Assembly: GCA_964036045.1 (NCBI GenBank)
Contig: OZ038383.1
Location: forward strand, 8,758,430-8,822,429
Direction of reading: 5' to 3'
From: Eutreptiella sp. 'Long Island Sound 2002'
Lineage: Eukaryota > Euglenozoa > Euglenophyceae > Eutreptiales > Eutreptiaceae
DNA: 64,000 nucleotides
Made by a program: the position numbers and the translations under genes. Of the stretch, positions 11,528-25,799 are shown in pieces (the stretch's first letter is position 1; every line of letters begins with the position of its first letter). Under the pieces are notes generated by a model. The model was not told the DNA's origin. It saw nothing but the letters and a program-made list of their open reading frames with translations, and ran no database searches.

Positions 11528-11850
11528 ATTTGTTCATCTGCTGCACTTACCCTTAAGCTTACGCTGGATGCTTTGCACGCAATATTTCCCGTGATACTGA
11601 AAGGGATGTGGGCCGTTTCCATAGATCTCAAGCACGCTTACCTCCACCAACCATTGTCCGCGGAGCAACAACAGTTCGTCAATATGAAAGTATGAAGCCA
11701 CCACTGCCGTTTTCGTGCAGCTTGCTTCGGTCTCAGCCCTCTGCCCTATCTCTTCGATGCCATAATCAAGGCCCTTGAGTGGTTGGCTCGGTCCGAGGGG
11801 ATCTGCTATGGGGGAATCCTTGCACTGCGCGCGCACTGCGCGCTACTTTT
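11528..11850 (+). mobile_element. DIRS/gypsy-type reverse transcriptase fragment (dead)
   Basis: The frame reads LTLDALHAIFPVILKGMWAV, then SIDLKHAYLHQPLS, the RT motif A with its catalytic aspartate (SIDLKxAYxHxP is characteristic of DIRS-like and Ty3/gypsy-like RTs). A TGA interrupts near 11687. The frame then continues with GLSPLPYLFDAIIKALEWL, matching the LPFGLxxAPxxF block. No YxDD motif is seen after that, so the fragment is truncated and inactive. Confidence 0.65.
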
Positions 11851-12230
11851 AGACTATGTCCCCCCCGAAGAGCCCCTAGGCACGCCGCCCTTGGAAACAC
11901 CCTTAGAATTAGGCGACCCAAACTGGACTGGAGGGGACCTTGAGGGGGACCTTCCCGGTTCTTGTGGCATGGTGAAGGACCAGGGGCCTTTGGGGGGGAA
12001 CTTGACTGTGTGTTGGGCAGCGGAGATGGAGGGCAGTGAGGTGGCGAGTCTGAACTTGGGATGGCAAAGGAGATGGACTCCATCTTGCATTGTTGATTCA
12101 CCACTCTCAACCCATCTTGGTAGTATTCCAAGTGGAGGAGTCCGTCTTCAGCCGTCCCAACCACCGTGGCAGGAGGTCGCAGGCCATTGGTGCGGGTGTA
12201 GAACACCCTATCCCCAATAATGAGATCCAT
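11766..12230 (-). pseudogene. Retroelement polyprotein tail-like open frame
   Basis: The minus strand reads IIGDRVFYTRTNGLRPPATV, then GLLHLEYYQDGLRVVN, followed by a proline/serine-rich tail. A basic, SH3/Tudor-like strand pattern (GDRVFYTR...ATVVG) before a P/S-rich tail is what I know from the ends of some retroelement integrase regions and their host-captured relatives. It overlaps plus-strand RT debris, which indicates nested insertions. Which element it belongs to is not clear. Confidence 0.4.
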
Positions 12231-12249
12231 GGAGAAAATGGGCCTGAGA

Positions 12250-13834
12250 AATGAGGAGGGAAGTATGATGTCTGGTAGCAGGCACCCTCAAAGTGTATCA
12301 CCATATCAATCAACCGAGAAAAAGAGTAGATGTGGTGGAAATGGGTAAAAAATGTGTGCAAAAAGGTAGAAATGGGTGAACAGGGTGAACATCCAAAAAT
12401 GCCAGATCCCCAATGCATCAAAACCTACTACCGAACAACAACGATGCCCAAAGTACCACAAAGCATGGGTTTCTACTACGGCCATACGCCCAAATAGTTG
12501 CACTGCGCTTAAGTTGCCCCCTATTCACCTACTTTGAGAAGATGCTCATCATTGGTTGGTCACCCGTCAAGACGCACAAAGGTGTGCACGTGCCACATGC
12601 GCCGAAGAACCATGTCATGTAAGCAATGTACTAATGCAATCGCCAAGCCTATTTTGGGTAGTTCCGACGAACAAACGGATCTGCGAATGGGGTGCACCAC
12701 GGGCAGAATCAGGTAGGAACCCCCACTTCCTCCCACTTTTTGGGAACACCCATGGAGTGGCATGGTACTTTTGACATTTACCGAGGAGCCTTTTGGTGCA
12801 ATTAAGCCGGGAGAGTTTAATTGGGGCCAAAAGTCATGTGTTGTGTATTTTTGGGATCCTCCCCAAAACCTGGGAGCCCCCTTTTTGTTGGGTTCCTGGC
12901 AGTATGAAGAGGACTCCCGCCAACGTTTATTAGCTAGAAAGGGGGTTCCTACCCCCCCTTGCGCAATCATGGCCGTGGTTCCAAAAGTCCAGGCAAAACA
13001 GCAGTTCAACGCCCACCTTGTGCTTAGACAAGCCCGTGCTTGCGCGCGACACACACACACGACAACAAAGCATGGTACGTGACACCCATGCCGGGAATAG
13101 CAATGTTGGCCATGGCCGAAAACCACATCAAAACAAACAGCATGGGGTTGCAATGTGTGGTACAATGTTGTTATGAACAGAATGCACAATCACAGGCATG
13201 AATGAGCCCCCCTTTCCCCCTACAAGCGTGTCACAAATGCCCAACCCTGCATTCAAGACCACAAAAAGAGCGGTCCCAAAAAGTCGGTTCAACGCCCACT
13301 CTGTGCTCCAACAAGCCCTTGCTTGCGGAAGGGGCCATGAGCAACGGATACTGAGCTTGCATATACCCACATGACACAGGCATATGGTCATAGCTATGAA
13401 TCTCTGTACATTGTTTCGACTTGCTGCACTGCAGCAAGGGGGGGGGGGGGGTAACTACGTTCTTACCAATGGTTCCTAGCCAAGAAGGGTGTTCCTACTA
13501 GGGTACTAGGGTTCCTACCACGAGGAGGTCAGAAAAGATGTGCAAGCTGTGATGCGGCTTGAAGGACACATGCATGGGGGCAACCAACTTTTGCCCACTA
13601 TTGCGCCAACAAGCCCAAATTGGCGCTTTTGAGGGCCAATATGCCCCACCAAGAGGGCTCAGTTGGAAGCTACATGGCTCACCATGGGTTCATACGTACT
13701 CCCATTGTCACCTAATGATCACCCAACAACAGTCCGAGGCCCCCCAGAGGTTGTCAAAGGTCGCCCAGAAATCGCCATTTTTCAGCCAACCCATGCCGGC
13801 CTAAAAACGGCCAAGTTACTGATAGCAGCCCCAC
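12250..13834. other. Repeat-derived sequence without a recognised gene
   Basis: About 12945-13060 and 13205-13345 are diverged copies of one sequence (caacgcccac, ctgtgct/cttgtgct, caacaagcccttgcttgcg). A run of twelve or more G lies at about 13440. No coding signal is trusted. Confidence 0.5.
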
Positions 13835-14190
13835 TGTTCTAGACACATGACCCAAACCGCCCATGGTGTTCAACAAACATTACTTTCGGCGCTGCCACTG
13901 TTTAAGACACATCACTTAAACCAAAACTACCATACTGTTCAAAACAGATTGCCCAAAGCGCCCATATTGATCGACACAAATTACTTGATGGGCCCCAACC
14001 ATTCAAGACACATTACCCAAACGTCCATACTGTTCAAGGCACATTACTTAAAGCGCCCCCAAGACACATTACCCAAAACACCTATACTCTTCAACACACA
14101 CTACTGAAAGCGCGCATACTTTTCAAGACTCATTGCGTAAAGTGCCCACACTGTTCAAGACACATTACCCAAAGCGCCCACACTATTCTT
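13835..14190. repeat. Degenerate 32-bp tandem repeat next to the satellite
   Basis: About ten units of a 32-bp motif, best seen as gttcaagacacattaccc followed by aaagcgcccacact, with insertions and losses. It lies about 390 bp before the large satellite array. The shared gacacatt word may be chance. Confidence 0.75.
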
Positions 14191-14576
14191 TTTTGGGCTA
14201 AGACCTGGGTAAGCGGGTTGCATTTCATACACTAGAGGGAGGGGGTGATGACATTCAGGCACGATAGGTCACTATTCGCTAAGGGGCGGAGATCCTTTTT
14301 GGGTTGGAGGTTTCACAGCAATGCTTTTTGAGGTAGTGCACGGTGGCTAGAGCGGCCCGGAACAGGTCCTCGACAATAGACCACATCTCTGTTAGCAGCT
14401 GAATAGCAGCTTGTGTAAGTGCCTGCATCGATTGATGCCTCAAGGCATGCAAGGATTGATCCCAAAAGCTTTCCTTCCTGGTGGGACACGTTTCTATCAG
14501 TGTGTCATAGCACTCAAGATCAAAAGTCCCCTAGCACCTCCAAGGCATAATAGCAATGGGAGTGTGTAAGGTGCAA
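14191..14576. other. Single-copy-looking spacer before the satellite
   Basis: No gene, tandem structure or terminal repeat was seen between the 32-bp repeats and the first satellite monomer. Confidence 0.4.
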
Positions 14577-15770
14577 CAAACACCCATGAAAGTGCACTTA
14601 AGACACATTTAGGGCAACACGAAAGGAGAGGGGCAATGCTAGATCATACATTATAGCCGCTAGTCGTGGAAATACCCCATCTAGTGACCATATTCGTGTT
14701 GTAGAGAGAATTCTGTACACAACGAAAAAAGAATTGCACCAATTTCTGCTCCAGTGGCTGGGAAATATGTGCATAATACAAACACCCATAAGGAGCACTT
14801 AGACAAATTTTGGGCAACACAAAAACAGAGGGCCAATGTTAGATCATACATTATAGCCGTCAGCCGTGTAAATACCCTATCTAGTGACCATATTCTTGTT
14901 GTAGAGATAATTCTGTACACAACGAAAAAAGAATTGCACCAACCTGGGGTCCAATGGCTGGGAAATATGTGCATAATACAAACACCCATGAAAGTGCACT
15001 TGGACAAATTTTGGGCAACACAAAAACAGAGGGCCAATGTTAGATCATACATTATAGCCGCCAGTCGAGTAAATACCTTATCTAGTGACCACATTCTTGT
15101 TGTAGAGATAATTCTGTACACAGCGAAAAAAGAATTGCACCCATTTGTACTCTAGTGGCTGGGAAATATTGGCATAATACAAACATCCATGAAAGTGCAC
15201 TTAGACACATTTAGGGCAACACGAAAAGGGAGGGCCAATGGTAGATCATACATGATAGCCGCTAGTCGAGTAAAAGGCTTATGTAGTGACCATATTCGTG
15301 TTGTAGAGAAAATTCTGTACACAACGAAAAAGAATTGCACCAATTTCTGCTCTATTGGATGGGAAATATGTGCATAACACAAACACCCATTAAAATGCAC
15401 TTAGACACATTTTGGGCAACACAAAAACAGAGGGCCAATGGTAGATCATACATTATAGCCTCCAGTTGTGTAAATACCCTATCTAGTGACCATATTCATG
15501 TTGTAGAGATAATTCTGTACACAGCGAAAAAAGAATTGCACCAATTTCTGCTCTATTGGATGGGAAACATGCGCATACCACAAATATCCATGAAAGTGCA
15601 CTTAGACACATTTTGGACAACACAAAAACAGAGGGCCAATGTTAGATCCTACATTATAGCCTCCAGTTGTGTAAATACCCTATCTAGTGACCATATTCAT
15701 GTTGTAGAGATAATTCTGTACACAGCGAAAAAAGAATTGCACCAATTTCTGCTCTAGTGGTTGGGAAATA
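14577..15770. repeat. Left-edge, non-higher-order satellite monomers
   Basis: Six diverged monomers without the A-B-C order. The one at about 14942 carries a ctggggtcca variant in place of the usual ctgctcta. Confidence 0.8.
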
Positions 15771-18700
15771 TGCGCATACCACAAACATCCATGAAAGTGC
15801 ACTTAGACACATTTTGGGCAACACAAAAAGGGAGGGCCAATGTTAGATCATACATTATAGCCGCTAGTCGTGTAAACACCCTATCTAGTGACCATATTCT
15901 TGTTGTAGAGAAAATCTGTACACAACGAAAAAGAATTGCCCCAATTTCTGCTCCATTGGATGGGAAATATGTACATAATACAAACACCCATTAAAATGCA
16001 CTTAGACACATTTAGGGCAACACAAAGGGAGAGGGCCAATGGTAGATCATACATTATAGCCGCAAGTCATGTAAATGCCCCATCTAGTGACCATCTTCGC
16101 GTTGTAGAGAGAATTCTGTGCACAACGAAAAAAGAATTGCACCAATTTCTGCTCTAGTGGCGGGGAAACATGCGCATACCACAAATATCCATGAAAGTGC
16201 ACTTAGACACATTTTGGGCAACACAAAAAGGGAGGGCCAATGTTAGATCATACATTATAGCTGCTAGTCGTGTAAACACCCTATCTAGTGACCATATTCT
16301 TGTTGTAGAGAAAATCTGTACACAACGAAAAATAATTGCCCCAATTTCTGCCCCATTGGATGGGAAATATGTACATAATACAAACACCCATTAAAATGCA
16401 CTTCGACACATTTAGGGCAACACAAAGGGAGAGGGCCAATGGTAGATCATACATTATAGCCGCAAGTCGTGTAAATACCCTATCTAATGACCATGTTCGT
16501 GTTGTAGACAGAATTCTGTGCACAACGAAAAAAGAATTGCACCAATTTCTACTCTAGTGGCCGGGAAATATGTGCATAATACAAACACGCATTAAAGTGT
16601 ACTTGGACACATTTAGGGCAACACAAAAACAGAGGGCCAATGTGAGATCATACATTATAGCCGGCAGTTGTGTAAATACCCTATCTAGTGACCATATTTG
16701 TGTTGTAGAGATAATTCTGTACACAGCGAAAAAAGAATTGCACCAATTTCTGCTCTAGTGGCTGGGAAATATGCGCATACCACAAATATCCATGAAAGTG
16801 CACTTAGACACATTTTGGGCAACACAAAAAGGGAGGGCCAATGTTAGATCATACATTATAGCCGCTAGTAGTGTAAACACCCCATCTAGTGACCATATTC
16901 TTGTTGTAGAGATAATTCTGTACACAACGAAAAAGAATTGCCCCAATTTCTGCTCCATTGGATGGGAAACATGTACATAATACAAACACCCATTAAAATG
17001 CACTTAGACACATTTAGGGCAACACAAAGGGAGAGGGCCAATGGTAGATCATACATTATAGCCGCAAGTCGTGTAAATACCCTATCTAATGACCATGTTC
17101 GTGTTGTAGAGATAATTCTGTACACAGCGAAAAAAGAATTGCACCAATTTCTGCTCTAGTGGCTGGGAAATATGCGCATACCACAAATATCCATGAAAGT
17201 GCACTTAGACACATTTTGGGCAACACAAAAAGGGAGGGCCAATGTTAGATCATACATCATAGCCGCTAGTCGTGTAAACACCCTATCTAGTGACCATATT
17301 CTTGTTGTAGAGAAAATTCTGTACACAACGAAAAAGAATTGCCCCAATTTCTGCTCCATTGGATGGGAAATATGTACATAATACAAACACCCATTAAAAT
17401 GCACTTAGACACATTTAGGGCAACACAAAGGGAGAGGGCCAATGGTAGATCATACATTATAGCCGCAAGTCATGTAAATACCCTATCTATTGACCATGTT
17501 CGTGTTGTAGAGAGAAATCTGTACACAACGAAAAAAGAATTGCACCAATTTCTACTCTAGTGGCCGGGAAATATGTGCATAATACAAACACACATGTAAG
17601 TGTACTTAGACACATTTTGGGCAACACAAAAACAGAGGGCCAATGTTAGATCATACATTATAGCCTCCAGTTGTGTAAATACCCTATCTAGTGACCATAT
17701 TCATGTTGTAGAGATAATTCTGTACACAGCGAAAAAAGAATTGCACCAATTTCTGCTCTAGTGGCTGGGAAATATGCGCACACCACAAACATCCATGAAA
17801 GTGCACTTAGACACATTTCGGGCAACACAAAAAGGGAGGGCCAATGTTAGATCATACATGATAGCCGCTAGTCGTGTAAACACCCCATCTAGTGACCACA
17901 TTCTTGTTGTAGAGATAATTCTGTACACAACGAAAAAAGAATTGCACCAATTTCTGCTCCATTGGATGGGAAATATGTACATAATACAAACACCCATTAA
18001 AATGCACTTAGACACATTTAGGGCAACACAAAGGGAGAGGGCCAATGGTAGATCATACATTATAGCCGCAAGTGAAGTAAATACCCTATCTAATGACCAT
18101 ATTTGTGTTGTAGAGAGAATTCTGTGCACAACGAAAAAAGAATTGCACCTATTTCTACTCTAGTGGCTGGGAAATATGTGCATAATACAAATACACATTA
18201 AAGTGTACTTAGACACATTTTGGGCAACACAAAAACAGAGGGCCAATGTTAGATCATACATTATAGCCGGCAGTTGTGTAAATACCCTATCTAGTGACCA
18301 TATTTGTGTTGTAGAGATAATTCTGTACACAACGAAAAAAGATTTGCACCAATTTCTGCTCTAGTGGCGGGGAAACATGCGCATACCACAAATATCCATG
18401 AAAGTGCACTTAGACACATTTTGGGCAACACAAAAAGGGAGGGCCAATGTTAGATCATACATGATAGCCGCTAGTCATGTAAACACCCCATCTAGTGACC
18501 ATATTCTTGTTGTAGAGATAATTCTGTGCACAACGAAAAAAGAATTGCCCCAATTTCTGCTCCATTGGATGGGAAATATGTACATAATACAAACACCCAT
18601 TAAAATGCACTTAGACACATTTAGGGCAACACAAAGGGAGAGGGCCAATGGTAGATCATACATTATAGCCGCAAGTCGTGTAAATACCCTATCTAATGAG

Positions 18701-20576
18701 CATGTTCGTGTTGTAGAGAGAATTCTGTACACAACGAAAAAAGAATTGCACCAATTTCTACTCTAGTGGCCGGGAAATATGTGCATAATACAAACACACA
18801 TTAAAGTGTACTTAGACACATTTTGGGCAACACAAAAACAGAGGGCCAATGTTAGATCATACATTATAGCCTCCAGTTGTGTAAATACCCTATCTAGTGA
18901 CCATATTTGTGTTGTAGAGATAATTCTGTACACAGCGAAAAAAGAATTGCACCAATTGCTGCTCTAGTGGCTGGGAAATATGCGCATACCACAAATATCC
19001 ATGAAAGTGCACTTAGACACATTTTGGGCAACACAAAAAGGGAGGGCCAATGTTAGATCATACATTATAGCCGCTAGTCGTGTAAACACCCCATCTAGTG
19101 ACCATATTCTTGTTGTAGAGATAATTCTGTACACAACGAAAAAAGAATTGCACCAATTTCTGCTCCAATGGATGGGAAATATGTACATAATACAAACACC
19201 CATTAAAATGCACTTAGACACATTTAGGGCAACACAAAGGGAGAGGGCCAATGGTAGATCATACATTATAGCCGCAAGTCGTGTAAATACCCTATCTAAT
19301 GACCATGTTCGTGTTGTAGAGAGAATTCTGTGCACAACGAAAAAAGAATTGCACCAATTTCTACTCTAGTGGCCGGCAAATATGTGCATAATACAAACAC
19401 ACATTAAAGTGTACTTAGACACATTTTGGGCAACACAAAAACAGAGGGCCAATGTTAAATCATACATTATAGCCTCCAGTTGTGTAAATACCCTATCTAG
19501 TGACCATATTTGTGTTGTAGAGATAATTCTGTACACAGCGGAAAAAGAATTGCACCAATTTCTGCTCTAGTGGCGGGGAAATATGCGCATACCACAAATA
19601 TCCATGAAAGTGCACTTAGACACATTTTGGGCAACACAAAAAATGAGGGCCAATGTTAGATCATACATTATAGCCGCTAGTCGTGTAAACACCCTATCTA
19701 GTGACCATATTCTTGTTGTAGAGAAAATTCTGTACACAACGAAAAAAGAATTGCACCAATTTCTGCTCCATTGGATGGGAAACATGTACATAATACAAAC
19801 ACCCATTAAAATGCACTTAGACACATTTTGGGCAACACAAAGGGAGAGGGCCAATGGTAGATCATACATTATAGCCGCAAGTCATGTAAATACCCTATCT
19901 AATGACCATGTTCGTGTCGTAGAGAGAATTCTGTACACAACGAAAAAAGAATTGCACCAATTTCTACTCTAGTGGCTGGGATATATGTGCATAATAAAAA
20001 CACACATCAAAGTGTACTTAGACACATTTTGGGCAACACAAAAAAAGAGGGCCAATGTTGGATCATACATTATAGCCTCCAGTTGTGTAAATACCCTATC
20101 TAGTGACCATATTTGTGTTGTAGAGATAATTCTGTACACAGCGAAAAAAGAATTGCACCAATTTCTGCTCTATTGGATGGGAAATATGCGCATACCACAA
20201 ATATCCATGAAAGTGCACTTAGACACATTTTGGGCAACACAAAAAGGGAGGGCCAATGTTAGATCATACATGATAGCCGCTAGTCGTGTAAACACCCCAT
20301 CTAGTGACCATATTCTTGTGGTAGAGATAATTCTGTGCACAACGAAAAAAGAATTGCACCAATTTCTGCTCCATTGGATGGGAAATATGTACATAATACA
20401 AACACCCATTAAAATGCACTTAGACACATTTAGCGCAACACAAAGGGAGAGGGCCAATGGTAGATCATACATTATAGCCGCAAGTCATGTAAATACCAGA
20501 TCTAATGACCATATTTGTGTTGTAGAGAGAATTCTGTACACAACAAAAAAAGAATTGCACCTATTTCTGCTCTAGT

Positions 20577-20790
20577 GGCTGGGATATATGTGCATACCAC
20601 AAATATCCATGAAAGTGCACTTAGACACATTTTGGGCAACACAAAAAGGGAGGGCCAATGTTAGATCATACATGATAGCCGCTAGTCGTGTAAACACCCC
20701 ATCTAGTGACCATATTCTTGTTGTAGAGATAATTCTGTGCACAACGAAAAAAGAATTGCCCCAATTTCTGGTCCATTGGATGGGAAATAT
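20577..20790. repeat. C/A hybrid monomer at a higher-order deletion
   Basis: The monomer starts with a C-type lead (ctgggatatatgtgcata) and switches at once to A-type ccacaaatatcc. The spacing from the previous A monomer is 402 bp, not 603. This is the signature of unequal crossover between misaligned monomers. Confidence 0.8.
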
Positions 20791-23700
20791 GTACATAATA
20801 CAAATACCCATTAAAATGCACTTAGACACATTTAGGGCAACACAAAGGGAGAGGGCCAATGGTAGATCATACATTATAGCCGCAAGTCGTGTAAATACCC
20901 TATCTAATGACCATGTTCGTGTTGTAGAGAGAAATCTGTACACAACGAAAAAAGAATTGCACCAATTTCTACTCTAGTGGCTGGGATATATGTGCATAAT
21001 ACAAACACGCATTAAAGTGTACTTAGACACATTTTGGGCAACACAAAAAAAGAGGGCCAATGTTAGATCATACATTATAGCCGGCAGTTGTGTAAATACC
21101 CTATCTAGTGACCATATTTGTGTTGTAGAGATAATTCTGTACACAGCGAAAAAAGAATTGCACCAATTTCTGCTCTAGTGGCTGGGAAATATGCGCATAC
21201 CACAAATATCCATGAAAGTGCACTTAGACACATTTCGGGCAACACGAAAGGGGAGGGCCAATGTTAGATCATACATTATAGCCGCTAGTCGTGTAAACAC
21301 CCTATCTAGTGACCATATTCTTGTTGTAGAGATAATTCTGTACACAACGAAAAAAGAATTGCACCAATTTCTACTCCATTGGATGGGAAATATGTACATA
21401 ATACAAACACCCATTAAAATGCACTTAGACACATTTTGGGCAACACAAAGGGAGAGGGCCAATGGTAGATCATACATTATAGCCGCAAGTCGTGTAAATA
21501 CCCTATCTAGTGACCATGTTCGTGTTGTAGAGAGAATTCTGTACACAACGAAAAAAGAATTGCACCAATTTCTACTCTAGTGGCTGGGATATATGTGCAT
21601 AATACAAAAACGCATTAAAGTGTACTTAGACACATTTAGGGCAACACAAAAACAGAGGGCCAATGTTAGATCATACATTATAGCCTCCAGTTGTGTAAAT
21701 AACCTATCTAGTGACCATGTTCGTGTTGTAGAGATAATTCTGTACACAGCGAAAAAAGAATTGCACCAATTTCTGCTCTAGTGGCTGGGAAATATGCGCA
21801 TACCACAAATATCCATGAAAGTGCACTTAGACACATTTCGGGCAACACGAAAAGGGAGGGCCAATGTTAGATCATACATGATAGCCGCTAGTCGTGTAAA
21901 CACCCCATCTAGTGACCATATTCTTGTTGTAGAGATAATTCTGTACACAACAAAAAAAGAATTGCACCAATTTCTGCTCCATTGGATGGGAAATATGTAC
22001 ATAATACAAACACCCATTAAAATGCACTTAGACACATTTTGGGCAACACAAAGGGAGAGGGCCAATGGTAGATCATACATTATAGCCGCAAGTCGTGTAA
22101 ATACCCCATCTAGTGACCATGTTCGTGTTGTAGAGAGAATTCTGTACACAACGAAAAAAGAATTGCACCAATTTCTACTCTAGTGGCTGGGAAATATGTG
22201 CATAATACAAACACGCATTAAAGTGTACTTAGACACATTTAGGGCAACATAAAAACAGAGGGCCAATGTTAGATCATACATCATAGCCTCCAGTTGTGTA
22301 AATACCCTATCTAGTGACCATATTTGTGTTGTAGAGATAATTCTGTACACAGCGAAAAAAGAATTGCACCAATTTCTGCTCTAGTGGCTGGGAAATATGC
22401 GCACACCACAAATATCCATGAAAATGCACTTAGACACATTTTGGGCAACACAAAAAGGGAGGGCCAATAATAGATCATACATGATAGCCGCTAGTCGTGT
22501 AAACACCCCATCTAGTGACCATATTCTTGTGGTAGAGAAAATCTCTGCACAACGAAAAAAGAATTGCACCAATTTCTGGTCCATTGGATGGGAAATATGT
22601 ACATAATAAAAACACCCATTAAAATGCACTTAGACACATTTCGGGCAACACAAAGGGAGAGGGCCAATGGTAGATCATACATTATAGCCGCAAGTCGTGT
22701 AAATACCCTATCTAGTGACCATATTTGTGTTGTAGAGAGAATTATGTGCACAACGAAAAAAGAATTGCACCAATTTCTACTCTAGTGGCTGAGAAATATG
22801 TGCATAATACAAACACCCATTAAAGTGTACTTAGACACATTTAGGGCAACACGAAAGGAGAGGGCCAATGTTAGATCATACATTATAGCCGGCAGTCGTG
22901 TAAATACCCTATCTAATGACCATATTCGTGTTGTAGAGATCCTTTTGTACACAGCGAAAACAGAATTGCACCAGTTTCTGCTCTAGTGGCTGGGAAATAT
23001 GCGCATACCACAAACATCCATGAAAGTGCACTTAGACACATTTTGGGCAACACAAAAAGGGAGGGCCAATGTTAGATCATACATGATAGCCGCTAGTCGT
23101 GTAAACACCCCATCTAGTGACCATATTCTTGTTGTAGAGATAATTCTGTGCACAACGAAAAAAGAATTGCCCCAATTTCTGCTCCATTGGATGGGAAATA
23201 TGTACATAATACAAACACCCATTAAAATGCACTTAGACACATTTAGGGCAACACAAAGGGAGCGGGCCAATGGTAGATCATACATTATAGCCGCAAGTCG
23301 TGTAAATACCCTATCTAATGACCATGTTCGTGTTGTAGAGAGAATTCTGTGCACAACGAAAAAAGAATTGCACCTATTTCTACTCTAGTGGCTGGGATAT
23401 ATGTGCATAATACAAACACGCATTAAAGTGTACTTAGACACATTTAGGGCAACACGAAAGGAGAGGGCCAATGTGAGATCATACATTATAGCCGGCAGTT
23501 GTGTAAATACCCTATCTAGTGACCATATTTGTGTTGTAGAGATAATTCTGTACACAACGAAAAAAGAATTGCACCAATTTCTGCTCTAGTGGCTGGGAAA
23601 TATGCGCACACCACAAATATCCATGAAAGTGCACTTAGACACATTTCGGGCAACACGAAAAGGGAGGGCCAATGTTAGATCATACATGATAGCCGCTAGT

Positions 23701-24596
23701 AGTGTAAACACCCCATCTAGTGACCATATTCTTGTTGTAGAGATAATTCTGTGCACAACGAAAAAAGAATTGCACCAATTTCTGCTCCATTGGATGGGAA
23801 ATATGTACATAATAAAAACACCCATTAAAATGCACTTAGACACATTTAGCGCAACACAAAGGGAGAGGGCCAATGGTAGATCATACATTATAGCCGCAAG
23901 TCGTGTAAATACCCCATCTAGTGACCATATTTGTGTTGTAGAGATAATTCTGTGCACAACGAAAAAAGAATTGCACCTATTTCTACTCTAGTGGCTGGGA
24001 TATATGTGCATAATACAAACACGCATTAAAGTGTACTTAGACACATTTAGGGCAACACGAAAGGAGAGGGCCAATGTGAGATCATACATTATAGCCGGCA
24101 GTTGTGTAAATACCCTATCTAGTGACCATATTCATGTTGTAGAGATAATTCTGTACACAGCGAAAAAAGAATTGCACCTATTTCTGCTCTAGTGGCTGGG
24201 AAATATGCGCATACCACAAATATCCATGAAAGTGCACTTAGACACATTTTGGGCAACACAAAAAGGGAGGGCCAATGTTAGATCATACATGATAGCTGCT
24301 AGTCGTGTAAACACCCTATCTAGTGACCATATTCTTGTTGTAGAGATAATTCTGTACACAACGAAAAAAGAATTGCACCAATTTCTGCTCCATTGGATGG
24401 GAAATATGTACATAATACAAACACCCATTAAAATGCACTTAGACACATTTAGGGCAACACAAAGGGAGAGGGCCAATGGTAGATCATACATTATAGCCGC
24501 AAGTCATGTAAATACCCTATCTAATGACCATTTTCGTGTTGTAGAGAGAATTCTGTGCACAACGAAAAAAGAATTGCACCTATTTCTATTCTAGTG

Positions 24597-25205
24597 GCTG
24601 GGAAATATGTGCATAATACAAACACGCATTAAAGTGTACTTGGACACATTTAGGGCAACACAAAAACAGAGGGCCAATATTAGAGGATACATGATAGCCG
24701 CTAGTCGTGTAAACACCCCATCTAGTGACCATATTCTTGTTGTAGAGATAATTCTGTACACAGCGAAAAAAGAATTGCACCAATTTCTGCTCCATTGGAT
24801 GGGAAATATGTACATAATACAAACACCCATTAAAATGCACTTAGACACATTTAGGGCAACACAAAGGGAGAGGGCCAATGGTAGATCATACATTATGGCC
24901 GCAAGTCGTGTAAATACCCTATCTAATGACCATATTCGTGTTGTAGAGAGAATTCTGTACACAACGAAAAAAGAATTGCACCAATTTCTACTCCATTGGA
25001 TGGGAAATATGTGCATAATACAAACACCCATTAAAGTGTACTTAGACACATTTAGGGCAACACAAAGGGAGAGGGCCAATGGTAGATCATACATTATAGC
25101 CGCAAGTCGTGTAAATACCCTATCTAGTGACCATATTTGTGTTGTAGAGATAATTCTGTGCACAACGAAAAAAGAATTGCACCAATTTCTACTCTAGTGG
25201 CTGCA
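24597..25205. repeat. Chimeric monomers near the right side of the array
   Basis: The monomer at 24607 is C-like in its first half and A-like after about 24690 (gccgctagtcgtgtaaacac). The monomer at 25009 mixes C-type gtgtacttag with B-type gccgcaagtc. The trio order is lost between 24205 and 25411. Confidence 0.75.
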
Positions 25206-25799
25206 AAATATGTGCATAATACAAACACGCATTAAAGTGTACTTAGACACATTTAGGGCAACACGAAAGGAGAGGGCCAATGTGAGATCATACATTATAG
25301 CCGGCAGGTGTGTAAATACCCTATCTAGTGACCATGTTCGTGTTGTAGAGATAATTCTGTACACAGCGAAAAAAGAATTGCATCAATTTCTGCTCTAGTG
25401 GCTGGGAAATATGCGCACACCACAAACATCCATGAAAGTGCACTTAGACACATTTTGGGCAACACAAAAAGGGAGGGCCAATGTTAGATCATACATGATA
25501 GCCGCTAGTCGTGTAAACACCCTATCTAGTGACCATATTCTTGTTGTAGAGAGAATTATGTGCACAACGAAAAAAGAATTGCACCAATTTCTGCTCCATT
25601 GGATGGGAAATATGTACATAATACAAACACCCATTAAAATGCACTTAGACACATTTAGGGCAACACACAAGGAGAGGGCCAATGGTAGATCATACATTAT
25701 AGCCGCAAGTCATGTAAATACCCTATCTAATGACCATGTTCGTGTTGTAGAGAGAATTCTGTACACAACGAAAAAAGAATGGCACCAATCTCTACTGTA

